A DNA stretch of 64,000 nt from Liriodendron chinense (Eukaryota; Streptophyta; Magnoliopsida; Magnoliales; Magnoliaceae): positions 1,550,001 to 1,614,000 of the forward strand of contig PVNU02000853.1 in NCBI GenBank assembly GCA_003013855.2, read 5' to 3'. Under the pieces are notes generated by a model. It saw only the letters and a list, made by a program, of their open reading frames with translations. It ran no database searches and had not been told where the DNA came from. Positions within the stretch are counted from its first letter, which is position 1. Each line of letters begins with the position of its first letter. A program made the translations under genes and the position numbers. This document shows positions 26,600 to 37,823 of this stretch, in pieces.

Positions 26600-27216
26600 T
26601 TCAACGTCATCTCATCTTCAGTTATAGCTCCACTGCTTCTCGTGCCGCCATCGACCCTATCCTTACAAATTCATGCTCTTTTTCGCTCTTCTCATATGGC
26701 CCTTGGGCACTTGCCACATACGAGCAACCATGGATCTCGTTGTCGTTCCTGCAGCTCCACCGTGAATTGTGCTCCTGATCAACATGTAAAGATGGCCACA
26801 CCTCCATGCCTTCATACACACGAGTGCCCCCTTTATCACTTCACAACAATGATCACGGCCGATAAACACGCACCCCTTCGCCTTGAGTGTACCAAGAGAA
26901 ATCACATTCATCTTCATCATGGGAACGTGCTTCACATCTTCCAGGACTCGTTCGACCCAATCCAACATCCTGATGCGCACAGTACCAATACCCACAACCT
27001 TTTAAGCGACTCCATCGCCCACAAAAACCGATTCTCCACCATACTCCTTTATGTCGTGAATGAACTCTTGTAAGGATAAACGTGACACGAAGCTCCTAAA
27101 TCAAGGATCCACTCACTACCGTGAGATCCCTTGCCAGAAACAGTCAGAACTTCACACAGATTTCCACCGTCCTCTACGGTATTGGTTCCCTCTCTATAAG
27201 AATTTTCATACCTCTC
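26600..27216 (-). pseudogene. Copia protease and gag-pre-integrase remnant
   Basis: A protease active-site block near 27088-27115 reads SEWILDLGASCHV, with Leu where Copia proteases have Ser or Thr (D-S/T-G). After a frameshift, 26995-26663 encodes VGIGTVRIRM, then VKHVPMMKMNVISLGTL and KGALVCMKAW: the segment before integrase. The frame then jumps at what should be the LGHMSE motif directly to non-coding DNA and the PPT, so integrase, RT and RNase H were removed by a deletion before the Tat insertion. Confidence 0.82.
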
Positions 27217-27957
27217 TTACTTTATCCTGGGATTCTGACAATCCCCTCTCATGTGGTCCTCATGGCCACAATTCCAACACTTCACCTTAGCCATTCCTTT
27301 TTTCTTGGCCTTAGATCCCAATTTCGAGTATCCTCCATGCTTAGAACTTCTTCCCCTCATAACCAGTGCCTCTGAGGAATAACGGGAAGCCACGTCACCG
27401 CCTTTCCTTCTCATCGCCTTCGACTGGAGGGCTGAGATAACGGTTTCAATGCTTATGGTTTCCCTCCCTGTGCACACAGAGTCCCTGAACGACTCATATG
27501 AATCTGGAAGAGAATTCAACAAGATGCATGCTTGGTATTCATCCTTTATCAGTTTATCGATCTCCACCAACTTGCAAACCAGCTTATTGAACGTGCTTAG
27601 GTGGTCCTCCACTTCCGTTCCCTCAGCCATTCTCAAGGTGAACAACTGCATCAATACGTACATGCGATTCTTAAGAGACTTCTTGGCATAAACATTCTCT
27701 AGCTTCGCTATCGTTTCAGCCGCAATCTTCTCCTTCATGACATAATAGAGAACATCATCCGTAAGGTTTAACAAGATTGAGGTTTTAGCCTTCTTGTCGA
27801 GCCTCATCCACTCATCATCTTTCATAGCCTCGGGTCGCTTTCCAAGAGCATCATCAAGCCCTTGCTGAACTAGGAAATATTCAACATTCACCTTCCATAG
27901 CTCAAAGTTATTTTTCCCGGAGAACTTCTCTACCTCGAACCTTGCTCCCGATCCCAT
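27217..27957 (-). CDS. gag: Copia gag
   Basis: 246 residues, open from ATG 45 bases downstream of the PBS. Residues 1-35 (RFEVEKFSGKNNFELWKVNV) are the gag entry domain, residues about 50-185 the helical UBN2 core (SILLNLTDDVLYYV, ACILLNSLPDSYESFRDSV), and Cys227-Cys240 (CWNCGHEDHMRGDC) a complete CX2CX4HX4C zinc knuckle. The stop after NPRIK separates gag from the protease relic; in many Copia elements gag-pol is one frame, so this stop may be a mutation. It is the only full-length, undamaged retroviral-type domain set of this element. Confidence 0.88.
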   Translation of the reverse strand: MGSGARFEVEKFSGKNNFELWKVNVEYFLVQQGLDDALGKRPEAMKDDEWMRLDKKAKTSILLNLTDDVLYYVMKEKIAAETIAKLENVYAKKSLKNRMYVLMQLFTLRMAEGTEVEDHLSTFNKLVCKLVEIDKLIKDEYQACILLNSLPDSYESFRDSVCTGRETISIETVISALQSKAMRRKGGDVASRYSSEALVMRGRSSKHGGYSKLGSKAKKKGMAKVKCWNCGHEDHMRGDCQNPRIK

Positions 27958-27997
27958 CTTCTCGTCTTAGATTCGAATCTACTCCACCCCAACTTTA

Positions 27998-28009
27998 GCT
28001 CTGATACCA
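27998..28009 (-). other. Copia primer-binding site (initiator-Met tRNA)
   Basis: On the - strand TGGTATCAGAGC, two bases after the LTR end. This is the standard Copia PBS complementary to initiator-methionine tRNA. Confidence 0.9.
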
Positions 28010-28011
28010 CT

Positions 28012-28636
28012 TGTTAGGAAAGCCGGCAATGGAAGCGCAACATGCGAAATCAAACAAGTAAACAAGATGCAATCAATCACACACAAGCACTCACCACAAG
28101 AGACTTCGAATTTTACGTGGAAAAACCCCAAAACAGGTAAAAAACCATGGCACAAAGAGATCCACTATGAATATAAGAAGATTACAGAGATTGATACCCA
28201 CAAGCAAAGAAAACACAGAGAAAATCCCAAGTTCTCTCTCACACACACCTCTCCCCTCTTCCTAGTATGAATAGGAAACCTTGGACACCTTAGGATACTA
28301 ATTTAAGTCGGATTACAACTCCTTAAATAAGCAAAAATCCGAAATTAGAAGCACCTTGCGCAGTACTGCGAGCTGCGCAAGAAACCCGCGGGCACAGCCG
28401 ACCGGTCGCACCTCTCACAGAACCAATCCAGAGGAAATCACGCCATCCCTGCCTCACAGCTGACCGGTCGCTCGACTGGTCGGAGCCCCCCTCAGACCTG
28501 TTGGCCAATTAGTCTAGGGCCACACAAATCTGTCTAAGGGAAGTGTCTCCACGTGTATCTGGGTCGTGTCATTAGACCGATCGCCTGACCAGTCTGAGCA
28601 TTCGAAACGTGCACAAAGTCTGAAGGCTACCCAACA
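28012..28636 (-). repeat. Copia 5' LTR
   Basis: 625 bp, TG...CA, homologous to 2526-3174. It contains degraded GACCGGTC palindromes at about 28395-28600. It is followed by the TSD CTAAA at 28637-28641. Confidence 0.88.
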
Positions 28637-28641
28637 CTAAA

Positions 28642-28800
28642 GACTAGAATGTTATAATTCTTCACCTACTATAGGTATATAAAAACAAAACCAAACGAAA
28701 CCTCCTAAATCATAAAGCTCTCCATAACTTATCAAGCTAACCGATGGCTAGGATGCGCGTGGGACCAGCACTTTAATCTGTTGGCGTAGTATGGCCGCAT
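28642..28800. other. Short non-transposon spacer
   Basis: About 160 bases between the Copia TSD and the Athila TSD with no coding frame. It continues, after removal of the Athila-type element, at 36527. Confidence 0.4.
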
Positions 28801-28805
28801 GTACG

Positions 28806-30325
28806 TGTTCACTCCCCAAGTATAGGGTTGCGAAGTAGTAATAATTCGAAAAGACCAAGTATTGTTCCCACAGAGATTTATGTATGGGTATTCTCAGAAT
28901 TTGTCTAAAACAACTAGTAATTAAGATCCTAAAACTGGAAAATAGCGATTTGGGTTTAAACAGTGAATGGTTAAGGTAATTTCAATCTAAAAAGGCACTA
29001 GAGCGCCAAGGATCCACTTTTGATAAGTTTCAATGCATCAACACAACTAGGTCTCTCATAACTCAATCGGAATCGAATTCATATCTCTATCCGATCGGAA
29101 TATAGAGCGGTTAAATCAACAATCATCTAAAACAAGTGCTTATTCATTGATTTGATTCCCACAACCATGCTAAGGCCTTGGGCACACTCAATTGTGTAGG
29201 CCAAGCCTCTTTCCAATCTAGTTGAAATTCATAATCATAGCTTTCACCAAATCCTGTCACTAGACCTGATTACAACTCATGATTAGAACTCTTATTAAAG
29301 TAAAATCAATCAATAAACAACTATTCCAGATTATATAACAAAAGATAAGAACTTTAGTTGAATGAGTTCCCACATGAAAATCAGGCCATTGCATACAAGG
29401 CAATCAAAGCGTCTACCATGCCCGGAGTCGATGGTAGATCAATGAACTACACAAGCATAAACAATGCTCAAAGCTAAGATACTAAGCTAGGATCACTAAG
29501 AATCACATGAGCCCGGAGTCATCAAGAGATCAAAGTAAAAACCAAAATAGTACTTGATTCAAACTCATATTGAACTAAAATTCATCAATTAAAACATGAA
29601 AGGAAACCTAGGTTGCATCAATCCATCAAAAATGAATCAAAAGCTTCACCTCTTAGCCCTAGCTAAGAGGTTTTAGTTCATCTCTAACATCCTTGAACTA
29701 GAAGCCTCTAAAAACATAAAAAAATAACTAAAACAGGAAGAAAACTAGAAATTCGAAGTAGAATCCGTCTCCCAAGCAATCCCCCCGTCCTCGCATCCTT
29801 TGGTATGAAGGGAAGACGTCCTTTTATAGCTTGGAGGTGTCCTTTATGCAAGAAAGTTCCAGATTTCGCGTAAGGTTATGCAATTGCGCAAAGAAATTCG
29901 GAGCCCGAATTAGAAATTTGACCGTTTACACATGGCCGACCGGTCTGGACCGGTCGGGCTTCATTGGTAATGATTCCAGCAGCTATGGCTGACCGGTCTT
30001 AACCGGTCGGACTGGTCTGGAACGTGTCCAGCAGCTGCAGTGGCCGAAGCAGATGGGTAGCCGACCGGTCTTGACCGGTCTAGGCTATTTAACTTGATGT
30101 TTTCTTTTCTTTTCTTTTCTTTTCTTTTCTTTCTTTATTCTCTCTTTATGCTTGATCCAATGGTCTTCAATACTCTTAAAGAGCTCCATTTAGTCTTCAA
30201 TTTGTGAAATCTCCCTCTTGTTCCTACAATCATAAATCATGCATTAGAGTAGTCCTTTAAACATGTAAACCGTGCATAATGAGTGATGAATTGGGGTTAG
30301 AATATGCACAATTAAGAGCTCAACA
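28806..30325 (-). repeat. Athila-type 3' LTR
   Basis: Homologous to 34955-36521. TATA box on the - strand at 29822-29830 (GCTATAAAA). GACCGGTC pairs lie at 29937-30090 and a CT-rich run at 30102-30140. The exact last bases are uncertain by about 3 because the two LTR copies differ there. Confidence 0.88.
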
Positions 30326-30342
30326 CACCCCCCAACCAGCAT
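30326..30342 (-). other. Polypurine tract of the first Athila-type element
   Basis: On the - strand GGTTGGGGGGTG directly precedes the 3' LTR. Confidence 0.75.
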
Positions 30343-31952
30343 TTTGCTAGTCTCGAGCAAAACATGCGTGAAATAAGTTTCATTCTCCAAAACCCAACTC
30401 TCCTCTAGAAACTATTCTTCTATACATCCCAAGACACATAAGCGTAAAAATCCGAGAAATTTGGTGATAAAGGTTGAAACCTTAAACTTTCAGAACATAA
30501 TAAGTGTTTATATGAGATTCCCGCTGATTGATTGATGAATAGAAGAACTTGAACAAATTTAACCTAGTGTGCATAGTGAAGGTTCATCTCATGAGTTTCC
30601 AGGATTATCTTCTTCATAGATCAACTAAACTATAGATCTCAAGGTGCATAGAGCAACAACAAGCCTATGACGGGAATTTCCCTTACTGTCCTTCCGACGA
30701 CTTTCACACTACGTCCCATTTCCGGCTTTGGTTACGGGTAGACCATCCCCCGGTTGGTAGTAGGTAGCCCTAATCAGAATTTCCACCATTTTTCCATCAT
30801 TCCCAATTTCATCCTTCCTTTTCCTTTTTTTTTCTTTTACATTAGATAGAATTTTTAGAAATCCATATCTTTCGTTATTTTCCCATGGACAAGGATGGAC
30901 AAAGTACCCCTGGCTTGGTTTCTCAATACCTCAAATCCAAGTCTAGCTAATCCATAAATCACATAATCCTTTCAAATCATGAAAATCGTGTAATGTGAAC
31001 TAGGTGCAAAAAGTGTTCAAATTTTCTATCAATCATAAAAATAGGTGAAATCACATATAGTACCATTATATTAAGAGAAATTCAAAGTTTGCAACATCCC
31101 TCACTTCATATCTCATCTTCTTATACCCATGTTATCTCGAATGCATAGAATCAAAGTTTTCCAAAAGAGTTTCGAATTTTAGAAAAATCGAAAAATTTCT
31201 ACATCTTTGCTCGACATGTCACAAAAGCTAGCAGATTCATCATCTAAGGAATCTCTCAACCCCCAACCAAAACTTTACATTATCCTCAATGTAATAAGAT
31301 ATGCAATATGCATGACATGAGAGCAATGACATAAAACAAAGGAGAGTGAGAAAGAGAAATATCACCTGACGCATATATTTCATGGCAAGATTAGCTTTTG
31401 GAGATGGATTACTTCACAACTAAATCAATTATTAAAGCAAATCCTAATGGGAAAGCATTCTAGCAAATTATCCTCCGTCAGACTAGGAGGTTAATCCCAA
31501 AAACTCATCCAAAAGTATAAAGTCAAGTATAATCATTAGATGGATCAAAAGGTTTTGCAGTAACGTCATCCAATATCCTGCTTTACAATGTACATGTGTG
31601 TGATTAATGGAGATAAACCACTCAAAATCCCAAAAAGGAATTTCAGCGGGTTCCTTAATGTTTTCACCACATGTATAAGAGGAGACATCATCATATTTAT
31701 CAAAAAAAATATGTCTCCATTCAGATTTTCCTGAGCATTGATATTACAAGAAAGGATCATCCCAGGGTTGGTGAAGTTCGGTATGCATGATCCACAAAGG
31801 TGTGGAAATTTGAATTGATTTCTCAGCGCAAAAAGGTATTGTTTCCACATCCTTCTCTCGGCTAACGTCATATGCCGATACCGACTCGAAAAGTGTGACC
31901 ATATCCCTTATCATATCATCGTTCTCATCAAGGGAGTGAGTCACTTCTTCGT
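30343..31952 (-). other. 3' non-coding region of the first Athila-type element
   Basis: Homologous to 47916-49076 of the second element over much of its length (for example CCAACCAGCATTTTGCTAGT and CCCCCGGTTGGTAGTAGGTAG). No env-like frame is recognisable. Near 31750-31944 weak similarity to the segment after the protease persists out of frame. Confidence 0.65.
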
Positions 31953-33584
31953 CTAAGTGACGGAGTAAAAGGGTGAGAGGGACTCATTTTCCACAATAGA
32001 ATTGATCATATTTATTTCGTGGACCTCCTCATCCTCATCCTCTTGTTGGTTGTCAATATTGAAAGCATTCAACTCAATTGTCATATTGCCAAAAGACATT
32101 TGGATGACCCCACTCCTACAATTTATGATAGTGTTTGATGTAGCTAGGAATGGGCGGCCAAGTATGACAGGAATTTGGGGACCAATATGAGCCATGGGTC
32201 TCGTGTCCAAGACAATAAAGTCCACCGGGTAGTAAACTTTGTCAACTTGGACAAGAACGTCCTCAATCACCCCTCTCGGAATACGAATCGATCGGTCAGC
32301 AAGTTGTAATGTGGTTTTGGTGGGTTTTAATTCACCTAAACCCAATTGTTCATAGACCGAAAAGGGAATTAAGTTTACACTTGCTCCTAGATCAAGTAGA
32401 GCATGTTTCACCCGGTAGTCTCCAATCACACATGATATTGTCGGACAACCGGGATCTTTGTATTTCTTGGGCATCCCGTGGTTGATAATGGCACTCACAT
32501 TTTCTGTCAAAAATGCCCTCTTTTGCACATGTATTTTTCTTTTAACCGTGTAAAGGTCTTTTAAAATTTTTGCATATGACGGTATTTGTTTAATGGCATC
32601 CAACAATGGAATGTTGATTTTGACTTGCTTGAAAACCTCCAAAAATTCATGATATTTATCTTGAGGTTTGGCTAGAATCAAGTGTTGGGGGAATGGAGCA
32701 ACAGGCCTATATTCTTTCAATGGCTCTTTTTCATTCATGGTGATGCTAGGTTCATCATCCTCTTTGGAAGATACCGGATCATTAGGCGTTGAAACCTTCA
32801 CCGGATCAGATTTTTCAATGATTTTACCACTTCTAAGAGTGGTGATGGCCTTAGCATGTTCCATATGTTGGTTAGAAGAACTAGGCACACTTATTTTGCA
32901 TTGTGGTTTTGGATTTGGTATGGGTTGGGCTAGGAGCATCCCTTCCCTTGCGTTTAAGCGAGCCTTGATTTCCTCCACCGAATTTTTAAGCTCAAGCATT
33001 ATCGTATGGTTGGATTGATTTATTTGAGCTTGTCCTTCCATGAATGCTTTCAAAGTATCCTCTATAAGCATTTGAGGTGGAGCCATTTGCATTGGGGGCC
33101 CCCTTTGAGGATTATTTTGATTAGCCGTGTTTCCATTCGCCCAATTGAAGTTAGGGTTGTTTCTCCAACTAGAATTGTTCGTGTTTGAATTGGGAGTACT
33201 AAAAGGTCGTTGATAACTATTCAAAGCATTTGATTGTTCAAATAAAAGTTCCCGAAAAGCATAGATTGTTGGACAATCTGGCGTTTGATGCACATTAGAA
33301 GCACAAATACCACAAATAGTTTCAACAGCCCCCCTTTGTTGAGTTGTGTCCACTTTCTTTAGTTCCATCTCCTCGACCTTTCTTGTGAGTTTAGCCACTC
33401 TAGAACCTAGATCATCTTGCCCATCTAAAATATAAATTTCTCCCTTTTCCTTGGCTTGGGGTTGTTTTGAACTTGTTGGCTTAGATGTATCCCATGCTTG
33501 TGTATTTTCAGCCAACATGTCAAAATAATCCCAAGCTTCCTCCGTTTCCTTGTTCATGAATTCCCCATTGCACATCATCTCCAC
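31953..33584 (-). CDS. gag-pro: Athila-type gag C-terminus and protease
   Basis: 543 residues. The zinc knuckle CX2CX4HX4C is intact (Cys91, Cys94, His99, Cys104). The protease (about residues 380-500) has DLGAS (Asp398), the active-site form normal for Athila, followed by VILGRPFLAT. The frame ends shortly after the protease, where the second element continues toward RT, so pol was lost by deletion. Only the stop at 33588 separates it from the upstream gag part. Confidence 0.88.
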   Translation of the reverse strand: MEMMCNGEFMNKETEEAWDYFDMLAENTQAWDTSKPTSSKQPQAKEKGEIYILDGQDDLGSRVAKLTRKVEEMELKKVDTTQQRGAVETICGICASNVHQTPDCPTIYAFRELLFEQSNALNSYQRPFSTPNSNTNNSSWRNNPNFNWANGNTANQNNPQRGPPMQMAPPQMLIEDTLKAFMEGQAQINQSNHTIMLELKNSVEEIKARLNAREGMLLAQPIPNPKPQCKISVPSSSNQHMEHAKAITTLRSGKIIEKSDPVKVSTPNDPVSSKEDDEPSITMNEKEPLKEYRPVAPFPQHLILAKPQDKYHEFLEVFKQVKINIPLLDAIKQIPSYAKILKDLYTVKRKIHVQKRAFLTENVSAIINHGMPKKYKDPGCPTISCVIGDYRVKHALLDLGASVNLIPFSVYEQLGLGELKPTKTTLQLADRSIRIPRGVIEDVLVQVDKVYYPVDFIVLDTRPMAHIGPQIPVILGRPFLATSNTIINCRSGVIQMSFGNMTIELNAFNIDNQQEDEDEEVHEINMINSIVENESLSPFYSVT

Positions 33585-33587
33585 AAA

Positions 33588-34328
33588 TTAGCGCATGGTT
33601 GAATTTAATCCATCATAGAAGAAACTAATCAACCTCCACCGTTCATAGCCATGATGTGGGCATGTGTTTAATAGCTCATTATACCTTTCCCAACATTGGA
33701 AAAAGGTTTCTTCTTCTTTTTGGGCGAAGTTCATTATGGCCCTTCTTAATGCATTGGTTCGATGAGTAGGGAAGAATTTTTTAAGAAACTCCCTAGTCAT
33801 CTCAGCCCATGTCCCAATAGACCTCGGCCTTACGGAATGTAGCCATGATTTGGCCTTCTCTTTCAAGGAAAAAGGGAACAATTTAAGTTTTATAGTATCC
33901 TTGGTCACATTGTCATAGTTTATTGTGGCTATAACCTCTTCAAATTCCTTAATATGTAGATATGCGCTCTCAGAGTCAAGTCCATGGAATCTAGGAAGAA
34001 GTTGGATCAACCCCGGTTTAAAATCAATATTTCCCACATTGTGAGGGAAAATTATGCAAGAGGGAGTACTCGTCCTAGTTGGTTGTAAATAGTCACGTAA
34101 AGTTCTAGGTTGAGGTACATCCTCCACTTCATTCTCATCCAATTCAGTAAGGTTTGGGGCTGGATTTTGATGTTGATTCACCCCTTGATTTGGTTGATTT
34201 TCAGCCATCTCTCTAGTAATTTCAGGAAAATTTTGACGTTTCCTAGCACGAGGCTCTCTATCAATCCCTTCAACAATTACTCCGTCCCTTACAAGTCGGT
34301 TATTATAAGTCCGAGCCCAATGTGGCAT
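33588..34328 (-). CDS. gag: Athila-type gag N-terminal part
   Basis: 246 residues starting MPHWARTYNNR, the usual Athila gag start. The core has IQLLPRFHGLDSESAY, LKLFPFSLKEKAKSWL and CWERYNELLNTCPHHGYE. The in-frame stop TAA at 33588 stands where the second element has Gln (SQFVEMM), so this is a single nonsense change in an otherwise open gag. Confidence 0.9.
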   Translation of the reverse strand: MPHWARTYNNRLVRDGVIVEGIDREPRARKRQNFPEITREMAENQPNQGVNQHQNPAPNLTELDENEVEDVPQPRTLRDYLQPTRTSTPSCIIFPHNVGNIDFKPGLIQLLPRFHGLDSESAYLHIKEFEEVIATINYDNVTKDTIKLKLFPFSLKEKAKSWLHSVRPRSIGTWAEMTREFLKKFFPTHRTNALRRAIMNFAQKEEETFFQCWERYNELLNTCPHHGYERWRLISFFYDGLNSTMR

Positions 34329-34930
34329 GCAAAACCAAAAAGAATGAACAAAAAGGAAAAAGAATTCTTCCTTCCTTCCTTTACTCCTCTCTAGGACTTA
34401 AGCACAAGGTGTCTTGCAATGGCTAAGCCAGAAGCAAGGATAGAGACCGATTTCTCCTGGTCAATAGGGGTTCAAAGAACTCCCCACCCACTCTTTGAGT
34501 CTTTTGAGAAAAAGTACAGAAAAAGAAGAAAGAGGAATAGGTTGAGAAGAGAAATCTCTGAGCACAAGGTGATCCAAGACAACAGAGCCGACCAATAGGA
34601 ATCCAGGTGGCTCAAGGCCTACCTTTCAGAGATCCAGAAGGAGTCTCCACCCACTCTACAAGAGATGAATAGGATAGGAATGAGTAGGAGAAGAAGAAGA
34701 GTAAGGTTAGAACAATAAAACCTGATTTGTGACTTAGGATGCCTTCTTCTTCTTTAACTTCCTAAAAATCCCTGGATTAAACCTATGTTAGAATCCTGCA
34801 AAAATCAAAACAAAGTAAGTTAGTATTTAGAAGATAACCTACTCTAGAAAGCAAAACAAATCCTAAACCTATCTTAACACAATCTCAACTAAAAGTTATT
34901 TCAGAAAATTCTAAAAATACCGCATAGAAA
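34329..34930 (-). other. 5' leader of the first Athila-type element
   Basis: About 600 bases between PBS and gag, homologous to 54538-55088 (GCACAAGGTGTCTTGCAATG and other shared words). Non-coding. Confidence 0.7.
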
Positions 34931-34949
34931 TCCCCGGCAACGGCGCCAA
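34931..34949 (-). other. PBS of the first Athila-type element
   Basis: On the - strand TTGGCGCCGTTGCCGGGGA, five bases after the LTR end; the typical Athila PBS. Confidence 0.85.
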
Positions 34950-34954
34950 CAACT

Positions 34955-36521
34955 TGTTCACTCCCCAAGTGTAGGGTTGCGAAGTAGTAATAATTTGAAA
35001 AGACCGAGTATCGTTCCCACAGAGATTTATGTATGGGTATTCTTAGAATTTGTCTAAAACAACTAGTAATTAAGATCCTAAAACTGAAAAATAGCGATTT
35101 GGGTTTAAACAGTGAATGGTTAAGGTAATTTCAATCTAAAAAGGCACTAGAGCGCCAAGGATCCACTTTTGATAAGTTTCAATGCATCAACACAACTAGG
35201 TCTCTCATAACTCAATCGGAATCGAATTCATATCTCTATCCGATCGAAATATAGAGCGGTTAAATCAACAATCATCTAAAACAAGTGCTTATTCATTGAT
35301 TTGATTCCCACAACCATGCTAAGGCCTTGGGCACACTCAATTGTGTAGGCCAAGCCTCTTTCCAATCTAGTTGAAATTCATAATCATAGCTTTCACCAAA
35401 TCCTGTCACTAGACCTGATTACAACTCATGATTAGAACTCTAATTAAAGTAAAATCAATCAATAAACAACTATTCCAGATTATATAACAAAAGATAAGAA
35501 CTTTAGTTGAATGAGTTCCCACATGAAAATCAGGCCATTGCATACAAGGCAATCAAAGCGTCTACCATGCCCGGAGTCGATGGTAGATCAATGAACTACA
35601 CAAGCATAAACAATGCTCAAAGCTAAGATACTAAGCTAGGATCACTAAGAATCACATGAGCCCGGAGTCATTAAGAGATCAAAGTAAAAACCAAAATAGT
35701 ACTTGATTCAAACTCATATTGAACTAAAATTCATCAATTAAAACATGAAAGGAAACCTAGGTTGCATCAATCCATCAAAAACGAATCAAAAGCTTCACCT
35801 CTTAGCCCTAGCTAAGAGGTTTTAGTTCATCTCTAACATCCTTGAGCTAGAAGCCTCTAAAAACATAAAAAATAACTAAAACAGGAAGAAAACTAGAAAT
35901 TCAAAGTAGAATCCGTCTCTCAAGCAATCCCCTCGTCCTCGCATCCTTTGGTATGAAGGGAAGACGTCCTTTTATAGCTTGGAGGTGTCCTTTACGCAAA
36001 AAAGTTTCCGATTTCGCGTAAGGTTACGCAATTGCGCAGAGAAATCCGGAGCCCGAATTAGAAATTTGACCGTTTACACATGGCCGACCGGTCTGGACCG
36101 GTCGGGCTTCATTGGCAATGATTCCAGCAGCTATGGCCGACCGGTCTTGACCGGTCGGACTGGTCTGGAACGTGTCCAGCAGCTGCAGTGGCCGAAGCAG
36201 ATGGGTGGCCGACCGGTCTTGACCGGTCTGGCTGCCTTGGCTGACCGGTCTTGACCGGTCGAGGCTATTTCCCTTGATATTTTCTTTCTTTCTTTCTTTC
36301 TGCTTTTTCTTTCTTTTCTTTTCTTTCCTTGCTTTCTTCTCTCTTTATGCTTGATCCAATGGTCTTCAATACTCTTAAAGAGCTCCATTTAGTCTTCAAT
36401 TTGTGAAATCTCCCTCTTGTTCCTACAATCATAAATCATGCATTAGAGTAGTCCTTTAAACATGTAAACCGTGCATAATGAGTGATGAATTGGGGTTAGA
36501 ATATGCACAATTAAGAGCTCA
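34955..36521 (-). repeat. Athila-type 5' LTR
   Basis: TATA box on the - strand at 35970-35978. GACCGGTC pairs lie at 36081-36260, including a 22-bp near-perfect palindrome at 36137-36158. The LTR ends in ...GAGCTCA before the TSD GTACG. Confidence 0.88.
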
Positions 36522-36526
36522 GTACG

Positions 36527-36554
36527 CATTTACCTTTACCCACTTTTTTCAATC

Positions 36555-36601
<47 letters not shown>

Positions 36602-37530
36602 CAAAGGTGAAGCCCTGTGCGCATGGCTATATATATTGGCTTAGAAAATACTCCTAGCACCACATCCTCTTGGTTGGTTGTCTAGAATAGTCCGTTGTAC
36701 CCTATCGCCCATTGGCAATAGTCCAAAACTACTTCCCAATAAGAAGATCACAACCCTTCAATATTCCATAACTACTACCCAATAAGAAGATCACAACCTT
36801 GTGATTTGGTCTTACAGGTCAGAAATGGCCTACATCCAACTGAAAAAGAACCTGATAAGCTTCTCATTCCCGTTCCATCTACTTAGCTAACATGACACTT
36901 GTGTAGGACTTTTATATCATGAAAGCAGTAAACTCCAGTGTATGGGTGTCAATGGGCCGAGTTACAGGGGAGTATAGGGTTAGTCGTCACGATTCTAGCC
37001 AATGAATACTGCACGCAAAATATATCCATGCTAAGCATAAAATAGTCACCCACATGGGTACCTCTAGGGTGCTAGTGTAGCCATTAAGATATCAGGTACT
37101 AATCTATAATTTGATATTAACAAAAAAGAAAAAGAAAAAGAATAACACCTTAACTCAAAAGATTAAACTTTTATAGTAGAAATAAAAATAAAAAATTATG
37201 ATTTCTTTTCTTAAAATCATAAAACATAGATTGAAAGTATGCTATTTTGGATGAGAAAAAAAAATCCTTGTCGACACAAAAAATTCGCTTGATTAAAAAA
37301 AAAAAGACAAAAAAAAACCTTGAAATTAATAAGTTGGAATTTCAAACAACAAATGTTTCATCTAAAAGAAAAGTTAAAAATGAGTTCACAATCCATTTAA
37401 GAGAGAGTTCCAATCCTCATTTTCTCTTCTTCATCTCATCGTCTTGCAGTGGCAAAATTTGTAGGGAGCAATGAAGAAAATTTTCTACTAAGAGTAATAA
37501 AACCAGAGCTTGAGATAGGAGTGAGAAAAC
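36527..37530. other. Non-coding spacer with a (CT)n microsatellite
   Basis: (CT)n at about 36558-36596; a short duplicated phrase CCCAATAAGAAGATCACAACC at about 36737 and 36779; AT-rich DNA beyond 37080. No gene is supported. Confidence 0.6.
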
Positions 37531-37823
37531 TAAGGGGGCATTTGACAAATCTACTAATAAGAGCTTATTTACTTATTCTAAAAAAATAAGCTCTTATTAT
37601 GAAAATAGATTGTTTGGTAGAGCTTTCATTTTAGAGCTTAATTTTTTAGAAACTAGCAAAAAAAAAAACTCTTAAATAATAAGTGAAAGGGAGGTCACTT
37701 TTTCTTTAAGAGCATATTTAGCTTAAGCGGGTAGAAATTTTTAATTAATTTTTGGACAAGTTTGTCCTTAAACTTTTTAAGTAATTCCCATCTTGCCCTC
37801 TTCTCTTCTTTAGAATATCTCTA

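Larger units (their letters stand above)
2526..28636 (-). mobile_element. Ty1/Copia retrotransposon, internally deleted and split by a nested Gypsy element
   Basis: LTRs at 2526-3174 plus 26554-26559 (3' LTR, split) and 28012-28636 (5' LTR), both TG...CA, flanked by the 5-bp TSD CTAAA. The element reads on the - strand: 5' LTR, PBS complementary to initiator-Met tRNA (27998-28009), gag (27957-27217), a protease relic, the gag-pre-integrase segment, then directly a polypurine tract (26560-26572) and the 3' LTR. Integrase, RT and RNase H are missing, leaving about 1.45 kb of internal DNA where Copia elements usually have about 4 kb. It is therefore non-autonomous. The remaining length is the Tat element 3175-26548 inserted near the start of the 3' LTR. 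Confidence 0.88.
28806..36521 (-). mobile_element. Athila-type Gypsy element, gag-protease only (non-autonomous)
   Basis: LTRs 28806-30325 and 34955-36521, TSD GTACG (28801-28805 and 36522-36526), PBS complementary to TTGGCGCCGTTGCCGGGGA (34931-34949) and a G-rich PPT. Gag and protease read on the - strand (34328-31953) in one frame with a single stop. RT, RNase H and integrase are absent: the protease is followed by decayed sequence and a non-coding 3' region shared with the second Athila-type element at 47901-49076. The LTRs differ by few substitutions and one small segment (about 36232-36262), so the copy is fairly young. Confidence 0.9.

Noticed and set aside
26480..27073. 197-codon + strand frame
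   Set aside because: Shadow of the Copia pre-integrase remnant on the - strand, which has clear protein similarity.
30343..31952. Possible envelope-like gene after pol, as in some Athila elements
   Set aside because: No long frame, signal peptide or membrane-span pattern in either Athila-type element (also checked at 47901-49076).
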